In this document: one piece after another, positions 6,986 through 14,956 of the stretch | Position numbering within the stretch: the first letter of the stretch is position 1 | How the letters are laid out: each line of letters begins with the position of its first letter | Assembly: GCA_021848375.1 (NCBI GenBank) | Contig: JAJZUR010000020.1 | Span: forward strand, 1-16,433 | DNA length: 16,433 nt | Source of the DNA: Pseudomonadota bacterium | GTDB lineage: Bacteria > Pseudomonadota > Gammaproteobacteria > UBA6186 > Azoamicaceae | Reading direction: 5' to 3' | The notes under the pieces: model-generated | Seen by the model: only the letters and a program-made list of their open reading frames with translations | What the model was told of the DNA's origin: nothing | Database searches by the model: none | Made by a program: the position numbers and the translations under genes

Positions 6986-7488
6986 ACCTAACTTTCTCTT
7001 TTCGTCAATTACTAGCAATGGGCGCATTAGCGAGCTTTATCATCATTGGGAGCGCTTATGGATTAGAATATTTTTTACAATTAGAACCCTGTCCGTTGTG
7101 TTTAATTCAACGCTATGTGCTATGGTGCATTGGTTTTTTATGCGGAATCGGCGCTTTACAAAATTGTAAAAACATTGGTCGATTATTTTATTGTGCGGGT
7201 ATTTTTTTGTTCAGCTTCTTAGGGATCGCTTTAGCCTCACGTCAATTATGGTTGCAATATTTTTCTCCAGCAGAAGTTGCAAATTGTATTGCTGGATTTG
7301 ATCAATTGTTTGCTTTCAAATCGATCCCAGAAATCATTCGGGAAATCTTCACCGCATCCCCAGAGTGTTCTAAAATTGATTTCACAATCTTGCATATTTC
7401 ACTTACTGGATGGTCTCTTTTATTTTTTATAGGCTTTGCATTGTACAGTCTTATTTTAGGTTGGCGCCAAATAAAAAGTCGGATATAA
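6982..7488 (+). CDS. dsbB: disulfide bond formation protein DsbB
   Basis: DsbB reoxidises periplasmic DsbA and passes electrons to quinones in the inner membrane. The 168-residue protein has four membrane segments and both cysteine pairs: C37-C40 in CPLC at the first periplasmic loop, and C102 (EVANC) with C129 (SPEC) in the second. The quinone-side arginine region follows CPLC (LIQRY). It starts in an ATGA overlap with the xerC stop, with gagg upstream, so it is the fourth gene of the lptM operon. No dsbA is in the window. Confidence 0.93.
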   Translation: MNLTFSFRQLLAMGALASFIIIGSAYGLEYFLQLEPCPLCLIQRYVLWCIGFLCGIGALQNCKNIGRLFYCAGIFLFSFLGIALASRQLWLQYFSPAEVANCIAGFDQLFAFKSIPEIIREIFTASPECSKIDFTILHISLTGWSLLFFIGFALYSLILGWRQIKSRI

Positions 7489-7896
7489 ATCCGCCTAATT
7501 TACTTTCATCCTTGAAAAGAAGACTATCCCTGTCAGTCAAATCCATTGACTTATTCCCGACTTTCCTTCCTGGAGTCACTTTCAGAATACCAAACTATTG
7601 GGTTTACACAAGAGGATCCCCAATGGCACTTCTCTTTATCTCTTTTCTTGAGAGTGATTACTTAAAAAATTCTCTATGATTTTCATGACATTAAAAAGCC
7701 TGCGGCCGCCTTGTTCTCATTTCAGCGAGTATGACCAGTCTTTTGCTTACAAAAGTTTAAGAAATTTCCTACAAAAATTCCTTTCTTTTGATACCTGCTT
7801 TACCCCATTTGGAAAGCCAAGATCCTTGACTTACCGGTAATACTAGCTTTAACTAAATAAAAGAAGCTCATATTGTTATTACTGGAGGGTACACAC
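7489..7896. other. about 400-base spacer between dsbB and rsd, no gene seen
   Basis: I find no credible gene on either strand. A small hairpin cggat/atccg (7480-7493) straddles the dsbB stop but lacks a T-run. An inverted repeat agtcaa/ttgact is at 7535-7551. A GC-rich spot around gcggccgc lies near 7702-7709. TTGACT at 7826-7831 may be the -35 of rsd, with an imperfect -10 near 7849. The region could be a decayed gene or an untranslated leader. Confidence 0.5.
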
Positions 7897-8334
7897 TTGT
7901 TACAACCAAAGAAAATTGAAATATCTAACCAGCCTTCCATCGAGCTTCATATTAAACAATGGTTAAAATATCGCCAAGCTGTTTTGGTGCACTATAGCCA
8001 GTTAAGTGCAATCAATCTGATTAAACCAAAAACATTAGATCTATTTTGCCAACAATTGATGGATTATCTTTCTTTTGGACATTTTAAAATGTTTGAAAAA
8101 CTCGCAGCTTATCAGCAAGGTATCAGTAACAAAGCAGAAGTTGGATTGGATAACGATTTAATGAATAACATTGCTTTAACAACAGATGCGGCCTTAGACT
8201 TCAATGAGAAATATACCAACCCCAAAACTCTGAATGACTTATCTCAAGATCTCTCCAATCTCGGTGAAAATCTCGCGCACCGCATGGATTGGGAAGATAA
8301 ACTGATCAGACAATATTCCAAATTTTATCATTAA
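7897..8334 (+). CDS. rsd: Rsd/AlgQ-type regulator of sigma-70
   Basis: Rsd binds region 4 of sigma-70 and lowers its availability, helping alternative sigma factors in stationary phase. The family signatures are present: WLKYRQAVLVHY (22-33), FCQQLMDYLSFGHFKMFEKL (50-69) and a late LGENLAHRMDWED (122-134). I chose the TTG at 7897 (145 aa) because ggagg lies at 7884-7888, 8 bases before it. An earlier in-frame TTG at 7873 would put that site inside the gene. The gene is monocistronic and ends 8 bases from the convergent fdxA. Confidence 0.88.
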   Translation: MLQPKKIEISNQPSIELHIKQWLKYRQAVLVHYSQLSAINLIKPKTLDLFCQQLMDYLSFGHFKMFEKLAAYQQGISNKAEVGLDNDLMNNIALTTDAALDFNEKYTNPKTLNDLSQDLSNLGENLAHRMDWEDKLIRQYSKFYH

Positions 8335-8342
8335 ATTTATCG

Positions 8343-8672
8343 TTATTCGCCGCGATCTAAATATTGCAGCTTATCTGGTACCCCCTTCCATTGTTCCGCA
8401 TCTGGTAAACCACCCTTATTTGTCGTTAATACCGGCCATTTTTTTGATAATTCTGCATTAAGGGCTAAAAAGGGTTTTTGTTGTTCGGTTAAATCGTCCT
8501 CAGAATGAATAGCATTGGCAGGGCATTCTGGCTCACAAAGCGCACAGTCTATACATTCATCCGGATCAATCACCATAAAATTAGGACCTTCTCTAAAACA
8601 ATCAACAGGACATACTTCTACACAATCCGTAAATTTACAGCGTATACAATTATCGGTGACCACAAATGTCAT
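8343..8672 (-). CDS. fdxA: 7Fe ferredoxin FdxA (3Fe-4S plus 4Fe-4S)
   Basis: This is a 109-residue electron carrier of the Azotobacter FdI type. By comparison with FdI, C9, C17 and C50 should hold the 3Fe-4S cluster, and C21, C40, C43 and C46 the 4Fe-4S cluster. C12 and C25 are the extra family cysteines. The motifs are NCIRCKFTDCVEVCPVDCF and CIDCALCEPECP. The C-terminal extension LNAELSKKWP is also family-typical. A ggag site lies 8 bases before the ATG. The redox partner is not evident from the neighbours. It is convergent with rsd. Confidence 0.95.
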   Translation of the reverse strand: MTFVVTDNCIRCKFTDCVEVCPVDCFREGPNFMVIDPDECIDCALCEPECPANAIHSEDDLTEQQKPFLALNAELSKKWPVLTTNKGGLPDAEQWKGVPDKLQYLDRGE

Positions 8673-8752
8673 GTTAATACTCCAAAGATAGATAATTAAC
8701 TAATAATCAACCCCAGTTCTTATTGGGATTTTTATCATAATCAGCTTTACTT

Positions 8753-9319
8753 TTAAATAACCAAACGTTCTATTTTGCGCAAAACGATAAAAAACAGTTC
8801 CGGCAGCGGATGCTTTTTGATGCAGATCGTTGGATCCGTAATATAACAGCCTTTGGTCTTTGCGATCAGAGCAGCCAAGATCCCCGTCAGCAATCTATCA
8901 TCAATCATTAACACTTCTTCTGGTTTCACCTTGGCTTGCAGCATAATTTGCTGCAAGCCGTCCGGATAAGGCTTTTTGCGCCGAGCTTGAACCAGCTGAA
9001 TACCCTTAAATGTGTTTGCATAATACTGACTACGCTCGGTGGTTGGCTTATTGGTTAAAACAACTACCCGGCCTTCCCCCATTATGCTTACGCATGAATT
9101 AAGCCAACTTTCTATTTCCTTTGTGACTATAAGCTCCCCAAAAGAGGTCAGTACCCCATCAACATCTATCACTAATACCTTAATTCCCTCGGCCTTCAAT
9201 AAAACCGGATCAAGAATAACCACCTTTGCCGCTTGCAATGCGGATTCAGTGCGATAGGCTTTCAGCATTTTTCGATAACGCCATGCCATGACCAATGCAT
9301 AACAAATTCGTGTCAACAT
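8753..9319 (-). CDS. HAD-superfamily hydrolase, YqeG/IIIA-like
   Basis: This 188-residue cytoplasmic protein has the four HAD motifs: DVDGVL (52-57, nucleophile D52 and acid/base D54), VVLTNK (86-91, T89), RRKKPYPDG (113-121, lysine motif III) and MIDDRLLTG (138-146, acidic motif IV). The spacing and the lead-in LKAEGIKVLVIDVDG fit the YqeG type of class IIIA phosphatases, related to phosphatidylglycerophosphate phosphatases; the substrate is unproven. The N-terminal 30 residues are basic and partly hydrophobic, suggesting membrane contact. The ribosome site at 9319 is poor, and the ATG at 9289 is an alternative. It is divergent from ubiK. Confidence 0.75.
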   Translation of the reverse strand: MLTRICYALVMAWRYRKMLKAYRTESALQAAKVVILDPVLLKAEGIKVLVIDVDGVLTSFGELIVTKEIESWLNSCVSIMGEGRVVVLTNKPTTERSQYYANTFKGIQLVQARRKKPYPDGLQQIMLQAKVKPEEVLMIDDRLLTGILAALIAKTKGCYITDPTICIKKHPLPELFFIVLRKIERLVI

Positions 9320-9359
9320 GCAAGTAGTCTAACGAGGCGTGATAAACTCTGCAATGGCC

Positions 9360-9388
9360 TTGCTTTTTTAATCATTCTTCTATACAGT
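9360..9388 (+). promoter_or_regulatory. candidate sigma-70 promoter for ubiK
   Basis: TTGCTT (9360-9365) and TACAGT (9383-9388) are spaced by 17 bases, 3 and 4 of 6 matches to consensus. They lie just before the ubiK ATG at 9398, which would leave only a very short leader. The match is weak. Confidence 0.3.
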
Positions 9389-9397
9389 AATACCAAT

Positions 9398-9649
9398 ATG
9401 GTATTCCAATATTTAGAAGAATTTGTCAAACAATACGCTGATTCGTTACCACCGGGGACAGAACACGTAAAAAACGAGTTAGGGGATCACTTTCGTCAAG
9501 GTTTAATCGAGATTTTAAAAAAAATGGATTTAATCACACGCCAAGAATTTGACGTTCAAACGCAAGTTTTGGCAAAAGCCGAAGAGAAACTCGATAAGCT
9601 TGAAAAAATGCTCATTGAATTTACAAAAACAAGCCTTAATATAAACTGA
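9398..9649 (+). CDS. ubiK: ubiquinone biosynthesis accessory factor UbiK (YqiC/BMFP family)
   Basis: This 83-residue protein carries the family block MDLITRQEFDVQTQVLAKAEEKLDKLE (shorter view: REEFDVQTQVL type), followed by a C-terminal coiled coil. In E. coli UbiK forms a complex with UbiJ and supports aerobic ubiquinone synthesis. I start at the ATG at 9398 because MVFQYLEEFVKQYADSLPPG aligns with the family N-terminus. The frame is open further upstream (to 9233) but that part overlaps the divergent hydrolase gene and shows no similarity. No good Shine-Dalgarno is present. The antiporter gene begins 7 bases after the stop. Confidence 0.9.
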   Translation: MVFQYLEEFVKQYADSLPPGTEHVKNELGDHFRQGLIEILKKMDLITRQEFDVQTQVLAKAEEKLDKLEKMLIEFTKTSLNIN

Positions 9650-9656
9650 GTATTAT

Positions 9657-11762
9657 ATGGAACACTTTCAATTTTTTTTACTATTGCTCGCCTGCGCAGT
9701 CACCATTGTCGCGCTATTTCAGTTTATTCACCTTCCTCCCATCTTAGGATATTTATTGGTTGGGATGTTGATGGGTCCTGGGGGATTTGGTGTTATCCCC
9801 AGTCTTCATGATCTAACCTTCTTAGCCGAATTCGGAGTTGTCTTTTTAATGTTCACCCTTGGGCTTGATTTTTCTTTTACCAAATTAATTGCAATGAAAC
9901 GCGCTTTATTGGGTTTAGGCGGCATTCAAGTTTTATTATGCACTCTGGTTGCCATGGGGGGAGCCATCTATTTTGGTTTTCCTCCTAAAACCGCCTTTGT
10001 TGCGGCTGGGGCACTCGCCTTATCGTCTACTGTGGTGGTTATCAAACAATTGGCTGTACAACACGAGCTGCACACAATTCATGGCAGATTCGCCATTGGG
10101 ATTTTACTTTTTCAGGATTTAGCGGCAGTTTTGTTCCTAATCCTCATTCCCGCCCTTGCTGGCAGTCAAGAAGATACGGTATTAATTTCATGGTTACAAG
10201 AAAAACCAGAAAGCGTCACTTGGCTGCGTGAAGCCCTGCCTTTCCTGTTTACGCCTCACATTCAATCCTTCCTGGTGTCTTGGTTACAAGAACATGCCCT
10301 GTTAGTCTCTTTGCTTTACGCGCTCTTTACGGGTATCGGCATTTTTATGGTTCTCCTCTATCTCGGAAAAGGGCCAATCCGCTTTCTCTTTCACAAAGTC
10401 GCAAAGACCCATTCCAATGAATTGTTTATGTTGGTGGCATTATTGGTTGCACTTGGCGCCGCTTGGATAACCTATGGGTTAGGATTATCGATGGCGCTTG
10501 GGGCATTTCTCGCTGGCTTAATATTAGGTGAAACCGAATTTCGTCATCAAATCGAAATCGATATGCGACCCTTTAGAGATGTACTACTCGGTCTCTTTTT
10601 TATCACCATCGGCGCATTGCTGCATATTAAAACACTCCCCCAACATTGGCACTGGGTACTCTTCATACTACTTGCATTAATTACTTTTAAAACGATACTC
10701 ATCATGTTATTAACGCGCATTATCGAAAAGCAAACATTTATTAAAGCGTTTCGGACTGGGCTTATTTTGGCACAAGGGGGTGAATTTGGATTTGTTATTC
10801 TAACCCTTGCCATTAATAACAAATTAATTGATCCTGAACAAAGCCAAGTGGTGATTGCAGCTGTTGTATTAAGTATCGTGATCGCACCCTTACTGATTCG
10901 ATACAATAAATTAATCGCCTATTCTTTATTTAAAAAACCCGAAGAAACACCCCCTGAAGAAAAGAATGCGCTTCCTTTAGATAAACAAGCTATGGAATTA
11001 AAAGATCATGTGATTATCTGTGGATTCGGCCGAGTTGGCCAAATTTTGGCTCGTTTTTTAGAGCAAGAAAACATTCCCTCTATTGCGTTAGATTTGGATC
11101 CAATGCGCATCGGCGATACTAAAGTAGCGGGAGAAAAAGCCTTTTATGGTGATGCGCGCAGATTAGAAGTTCTAGCTGCGGCAGGCCTTGCTCGTGCACG
11201 GATGATCGTCATTAGCTTTGCAGATGAAACCGCTGCCCTCGAAACGCTCAAGAACATTCGCTCTATGCGAGCCGATATTCCCGTATTTGTACGCACCAAG
11301 AACGATTCAAATTTAAAAGCCTTTCAAGATGCCGGTGCAACAGAAGTCGTTCCTGAAACGTTGGAAGCGAGTTTGATGTTAGCCTCACACTTACTGTTAA
11401 TGTTAGGCGTACCCGCATCCCGAATTCTATATAAAATCCGCGCCATTCACACAGATCGATATAGAATCATGCAAGGTTTCTTTAAAGGAATGGATGATCA
11501 AACGTTGTTAGAGGAATCGGATGCATCGCGAATGAGTTTACATCCCTTGACGGTGACTGAAAACGCTTTTGCCGTTCATAAAAAAATTGCAGACATTTAT
11601 GACCCTGAAAGCCCACATGCCATCAAGGCACTGATCCGCAATGGCGTACGAAATCCTAATCCTGATCCTAACCTCATCATTGAAGCCGGAGACATATTGG
11701 TACTCCTTGCCACTCCAGAAACATTATATATTTTGACTGAAAAAATACTGCGCGGCGCATAA
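9657..11762 (+). CDS. KefB-like CPA2 monovalent cation/proton antiporter with TrkA_N and TrkA_C domains
   Basis: This is a 701-residue inner-membrane protein. The exchanger domain (about 1-420) includes LMFTLGLDFSF and the conserved QDLAAV with D154. At 292-304 it reads ETEFRHQIEIDMRP, in the place of the HALESDIEP loop of KefC. A TrkA_N Rossmann domain (about 449-565) has GFGRVG (456-461) and an acidic D479/D481 after the second strand, suggesting NAD(H) binding. TrkA_C covers about 620-700. The family exports K+ or exchanges Na+/K+ for H+. Glutathione control as in KefB/KefC is not assured because the loop differs. Between two membrane segments there is a 30-residue quasi-duplication with SWLQE at 178-182 and 208-212. 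It follows ubiK at 7 bases. Confidence 0.88.
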   Translation: MEHFQFFLLLLACAVTIVALFQFIHLPPILGYLLVGMLMGPGGFGVIPSLHDLTFLAEFGVVFLMFTLGLDFSFTKLIAMKRALLGLGGIQVLLCTLVAMGGAIYFGFPPKTAFVAAGALALSSTVVVIKQLAVQHELHTIHGRFAIGILLFQDLAAVLFLILIPALAGSQEDTVLISWLQEKPESVTWLREALPFLFTPHIQSFLVSWLQEHALLVSLLYALFTGIGIFMVLLYLGKGPIRFLFHKVAKTHSNELFMLVALLVALGAAWITYGLGLSMALGAFLAGLILGETEFRHQIEIDMRPFRDVLLGLFFITIGALLHIKTLPQHWHWVLFILLALITFKTILIMLLTRIIEKQTFIKAFRTGLILAQGGEFGFVILTLAINNKLIDPEQSQVVIAAVVLSIVIAPLLIRYNKLIAYSLFKKPEETPPEEKNALPLDKQAMELKDHVIICGFGRVGQILARFLEQENIPSIALDLDPMRIGDTKVAGEKAFYGDARRLEVLAAAGLARARMIVISFADETAALETLKNIRSMRADIPVFVRTKNDSNLKAFQDAGATEVVPETLEASLMLASHLLLMLGVPASRILYKIRAIHTDRYRIMQGFFKGMDDQTLLEESDASRMSLHPLTVTENAFAVHKKIADIYDPESPHAIKALIRNGVRNPNPDPNLIIEAGDILVLLATPETLYILTEKILRGA

Positions 11763-11771
11763 TCGTTTTTT

Positions 11772-11789
11772 ATCCGCTATTTTGCGGAT
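11772..11789 (+). other. 6-bp hairpin between the antiporter gene and yifB
   Basis: atccgc and gcggat pair around tatttt, 9 bases after the antiporter stop. Six T lie before the stem (11766-11771) and none form a run after it, so on this strand it is not a standard terminator. Partial attenuation is possible. Confidence 0.35.
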
Positions 11790-11818
11790 GTTGCAAAACC
11801 ATTATTTCCAGTATAACA

Positions 11819-13390
11819 ATGTTTATGAAACTAGCCGTTGTATATAGTCGTGCTTCACTTGGGATCGATGCCCCTTTGGTCACCGTGGAAACGCATATTT
11901 CTGGCGGATTACCCAGATTTACCATTGTCGGTTTACCCGAAGCCGCGGTGAAAGAAAGCAAAGATCGGGTGCGTAGTGCAATCATTAATAGCGGTTTTAC
12001 TTTTCCCAATCGTCGCATTACGGTCAACTTAGCTCCTGCTGATCTCCCTAAAGAAGGAGGGCGTTTTGATCTACCCATTGCATTGGGGATATTAGCCGCA
12101 TCCAAGCAACTTCGAGTAAAGACGCTGAATGATTACGAATTTGCAGGCGAACTCGCTTTATCCGGGGAACTGCGGACAATCCATGGCGCATTACCCTTAG
12201 CGCTCGGAACGCGTAAAGCGCAGAGAACGTTAATTATTCCAAGCAAAAATGCCGCAGAAGCTGCCCTCCCAGGTGATAATATGGTCTTAGCAGCAAATCA
12301 TTTATTAGAAGTCTGTGACCATCTTACTCGACAAAAAATCATCGCGCCTTTCCCAAAGGAAATTTTAGCAACACTCGAATCCCTACACGCAAATTGCGAT
12401 CTTTCTGAAGTACGCGGACAGATCTATGCAAAACGCGCCTTAGAAATTGCAGCCGCCGGTGGACATAGTTTATTAATGGTGGGACCGCCTGGAACTGGTA
12501 AAACCATGTTGGCAAGCCGTTTGCCGAGTATTCTTCCAGCGTTATCAACCGAAGAAGCGTTAGAAGTGATTGCACTGCATTCTTTGAGCCATCATCGCCA
12601 AAATACGATAACCTGGGGAAAGCGTCCATTTCGTTCACCGCATCATACCGCCTCTGCAGTTGCATTAGTAGGTGGCGGCAGTCATCCGCGGCCGGGTGAG
12701 ATATCGCTCGCACACCATGGCGTTTTATTTTTAGATGAATTGCCTGAATTTGAGCGCTCGGTGTTAGAAGTGTTACGCGAACCAATGGAATCAGGCACCA
12801 TCTTAATTTCACGGGCAGCACGTCAAACCGAATTTCCAGCACGGTTTCAATTGATCGCTGCGATGAATCCATGTCCGTGCGGACATTTAAATGATCCCAA
12901 AGGCCGCTGTCAATGCACTTTTGAGCAAGTGAAACGCTATCGAGCACGCATCTCAGGACCTTTGCTGGATCGCATTGATATGCACATTGAAGTTCAACCG
13001 ATTTCTCTACATAATTTAACGACCAACCATTCAGCTGAAAATGAATCAAGCGCTAAAGTATTGGTACGGGTAAATCAAGCCATTGCTGCCCAACAGCAAC
13101 GAGGTACCAAACAAAATGCGCGTCTTACCAATCCAGAAATTCAAAAATTTTGTCAATTAAAACCAGAAACCCAAAACTTTATTACTGAGGCCGTTGAAAA
13201 GTTAGGCCTTACCGCACGTTCGTATCATCGCATTTTACGCGTTGCAAGAACCATTGCCGATCTCGAACAAAGCGATACTGTAGAATTACACCATCTCACA
13301 GAAGCATTATCTTTTCGCAAACTCGATCGGATCGATAATAAGCAAAGCACCAGCGTAAATGGTAAATCCTTATTGCCATATGATTATTAA
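11819..13390 (+). CDS. yifB: YifB/ComM family Mg-chelatase-like AAA+ ATPase
   Basis: This 523-residue protein has the N-terminal ChlI-like domain (AVVYSRASLGIDAPLVTVE), the AAA+ core and the C-terminal Mg_chelatase_C domain. Walker A is GPPGTGKT (222-229) and Walker B is VLFLDELPE (302-310). The Cys pairs in NPCPCGHLNDPKGRCQC (C352, C354, C364, C366) are usual for the family. Members related to ComM act as hexameric helicases that promote branch migration during natural transformation; that role here is inference. Alignment with relatives favours the second ATG at 11825 (MKLAVVYSRA). Neither start has a Shine-Dalgarno, and TATAAC lies only 2 bases before the first. A strong terminator follows. 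Confidence 0.92.
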   Translation: MFMKLAVVYSRASLGIDAPLVTVETHISGGLPRFTIVGLPEAAVKESKDRVRSAIINSGFTFPNRRITVNLAPADLPKEGGRFDLPIALGILAASKQLRVKTLNDYEFAGELALSGELRTIHGALPLALGTRKAQRTLIIPSKNAAEAALPGDNMVLAANHLLEVCDHLTRQKIIAPFPKEILATLESLHANCDLSEVRGQIYAKRALEIAAAGGHSLLMVGPPGTGKTMLASRLPSILPALSTEEALEVIALHSLSHHRQNTITWGKRPFRSPHHTASAVALVGGGSHPRPGEISLAHHGVLFLDELPEFERSVLEVLREPMESGTILISRAARQTEFPARFQLIAAMNPCPCGHLNDPKGRCQCTFEQVKRYRARISGPLLDRIDMHIEVQPISLHNLTTNHSAENESSAKVLVRVNQAIAAQQQRGTKQNARLTNPEIQKFCQLKPETQNFITEAVEKLGLTARSYHRILRVARTIADLEQSDTVELHHLTEALSFRKLDRIDNKQSTSVNGKSLLPYDY

Positions 13391-13425
13391 ATAAAGGGGG
13401 GGTCAATTTGCCCCCCCCTTTATTT
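13389..13425. terminator. strong bidirectional intrinsic terminator, 14-bp stem
   Basis: aaataaa plus seven G pair perfectly with seven C plus tttattt around a short loop (13403-13411). The stem starts at the last two bases of the yifB stop. A-rich 5' and T-rich 3' flanks let it work on both strands, so it serves yifB and the convergent cytochrome c gene. Confidence 0.92.
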
Positions 13426-13476
13426 GATGTTGCCACAATTTTTATCCTATTAATCAATAAATTCCGATTCCACTTC

Positions 13477-13902
13477 TTATTTCGCGTGCGACACCATATA
13501 TTCAATTGCTTGTTTGATGTCTGCTTCGCTGCAAGAAGTGCAGGTACCCTTGGGCGGCATCGCTTTATAACCATTTATTGCATGTTTCAATAAAGTATCC
13601 ATGCCTTCTGCAATACGGGGCGCCCAATCGGCTTTATCGCCAAATTTTGGCGCGCCAGCAAGACCAGTTTCGTGACAAATATGACAATATTTGTGATAGA
13701 GCTCTTGGCCAACTTCGGCGGGAGCAGCGGATGCGGCGGCTACCGGCGCTGTGCCCGCTTCTACGGTAACTTCACCCATTGGTTGCAATCGTTTTTTGAT
13801 AGCGTCTTCATCTAACGAACCAGAGAGATCAGCAAACGAGAAAGAAGCGGCTAACAAAGCGCTGAATAACACCAGAATAAGCGACATTTTCCTTCGTTTC
13901 AC
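13477..13902 (-). CDS. periplasmic cytochrome c5-type monoheme protein
   Basis: This 141-residue secreted electron carrier has a signal peptide MKRRKMSLILVLFSALLAA, with likely cleavage after FSFA (residue 24). A linker rich in Ala and Pro (about 50-63) follows. The heme site is CHICH (C73, C76, H77), the axial Met is M115 in YKAMPPKG, and C121-C124 (CTSC) form the disulfide typical of class c5. It probably shuttles electrons to a terminal oxidase or reductase. The start is GTG at 13902, giving a basic N-terminus and aaggg just upstream. The in-frame ATG at residue 6 has its own aagga and is the alternative. Confidence 0.9.
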   Translation of the reverse strand: MKRRKMSLILVLFSALLAASFSFADLSGSLDEDAIKKRLQPMGEVTVEAGTAPVAAASAAPAEVGQELYHKYCHICHETGLAGAPKFGDKADWAPRIAEGMDTLLKHAINGYKAMPPKGTCTSCSEADIKQAIEYMVSHAK

Positions 13903-13942
13903 AATCCCTTTCCCTCTAGACGAAAACGGTAAACTATCATAG

Positions 13943-13948
13943 TATAAT
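13943..13948 (+). promoter_or_regulatory. candidate -10 box for the Sua5-type gene
   Basis: TATAAT lies 28 bases before the first ATG of the Sua5-type gene, in the short divergent spacer shared with the cytochrome c gene. No good -35 is seen at 16-18 bases. Confidence 0.35.
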
Positions 13949-13975
13949 GCATTCAGCGCCCTACCCTACTGACGA

Positions 13976-14956
13976 ATGATTAGAGCAATTATGCGCGCAA
14001 TTGAATATGCAATTACCTTATTAAAAAACGGTAAATTGGTCGCCATTCCAACGGAAACGGTCTATGGACTTGGCGCTGATGCCCGCAATCCCATTGCCGT
14101 TCAAAAAATATATACGGCAAAAGGGCGCCCTTCGACGAATCCCTTGATTATACACATACCCAACCCTGATGCAATCATTGACTTCGCAATCGACGTGCCA
14201 GATGACGCCTGGCAGCTTGCCAAACATTTTTGGCCCGGTCCATTGACACTCATTTTAAAGCGTCATCCAAGCGTTCCCTTGATCGTTACCGGCGGGCAAG
14301 AGACCGTTGCGTTAAGGATCCCGAATCATCCCCTAACGCTAGAATTGTTACAAGCGTTCAATGGCGGAATTGCCGCACCTTCCGCAAATCCCTCTGGCAG
14401 AATTAGCCCAACCACCGCCGAACATGTTCAAGAGGGATTGGGAGCGGCCGTTGATTTTATATTAGACGGCGGCGCCTGCACGATTGGCATTGAATCCACC
14501 ATCGTTTCTTGTATAAGTGATCCTCCCATGATCTTACGGCAAGGCAGTATTTCTGCGGAAATGTTAAATGCGGTTTTGGGTAAAGACGTGTTAGAACCCA
14601 GTGCGAAACATAATATACACTTTCCAGGCTCACAGTTATCGCATTACGCCCCTCATCATCCTTTATATTTATTAGACAAAGAAAGCCTCTTACAAAAAGT
14701 AAAGAAATTATCCGAAGAAAATAAAGCGGTGAGTGTATTAAGTTTTGAAAAAAAACCCGTTGATAAACAATTTTTAATAACAGAATGGATAGCGGTATCT
14801 CACGATCCCATTCATTATGCACAACAGTTGTATCACACTTTACATCACTTAGATAAAACAAAATGTGACTATATTTTGATTGAGAGACCGCCAAATACCC
14901 GCGAATGGCTTGCGATTAGGGATCGCCTGCAGCGGGCTGCATATTCGACAAATTAA
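13976..14956 (+). CDS. tsaC: Sua5-type L-threonylcarbamoyladenylate synthase
   Basis: The enzyme makes threonylcarbamoyl-AMP from threonine, bicarbonate and ATP for the t6A37 modification of ANN-decoding tRNAs. The YrdC domain (about 8-200) shows IPTETVYGLGADA, the KGRPSTNPL substrate block (49-57) and SANPSG (136-141). A linker with PGSQLSHYAPHHPLYLL leads to a C-terminal Sua5 domain, so this is the long 326-residue Sua5/TsaC2 form rather than the short E. coli TsaC. The ATG at 13991 (residue 6) is an equally good start; neither has a strong ribosome site. The 3' end overlaps the convergent ddl by 41 bases. Confidence 0.93.
   Translation: MIRAIMRAIEYAITLLKNGKLVAIPTETVYGLGADARNPIAVQKIYTAKGRPSTNPLIIHIPNPDAIIDFAIDVPDDAWQLAKHFWPGPLTLILKRHPSVPLIVTGGQETVALRIPNHPLTLELLQAFNGGIAAPSANPSGRISPTTAEHVQEGLGAAVDFILDGGACTIGIESTIVSCISDPPMILRQGSISAEMLNAVLGKDVLEPSAKHNIHFPGSQLSHYAPHHPLYLLDKESLLQKVKKLSEENKAVSVLSFEKKPVDKQFLITEWIAVSHDPIHYAQQLYHTLHHLDKTKCDYILIERPPNTREWLAIRDRLQRAAYSTN

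Noticed and set aside
7410..7679. 89-codon frame from inside dsbB into the spacer
   Set aside because: It starts within dsbB in another frame with no ribosome site, and its product shows no recognisable pattern.
9233..9397. N-terminal extension of UbiK
   Set aside because: The frame is open, but it overlaps the divergent hydrolase start and the family aligns only from the ATG at 9398.
12339..13049. 236-codon open frame antisense to yifB
   Set aside because: It lies wholly inside a well-conserved gene, has no similarity I recognise and no supporting ribosome site; it is a shadow of the yifB codon pattern.
13396..13418. G7/C8 homopolymers as a phase-variable tract
   Set aside because: They form the stem of a clear intrinsic terminator between convergent genes and are not in a coding or promoter position.
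14457..14894. 145-codon minus-strand frame inside the Sua5-type gene
   Set aside because: Antisense to conserved domains, no recognisable motif.
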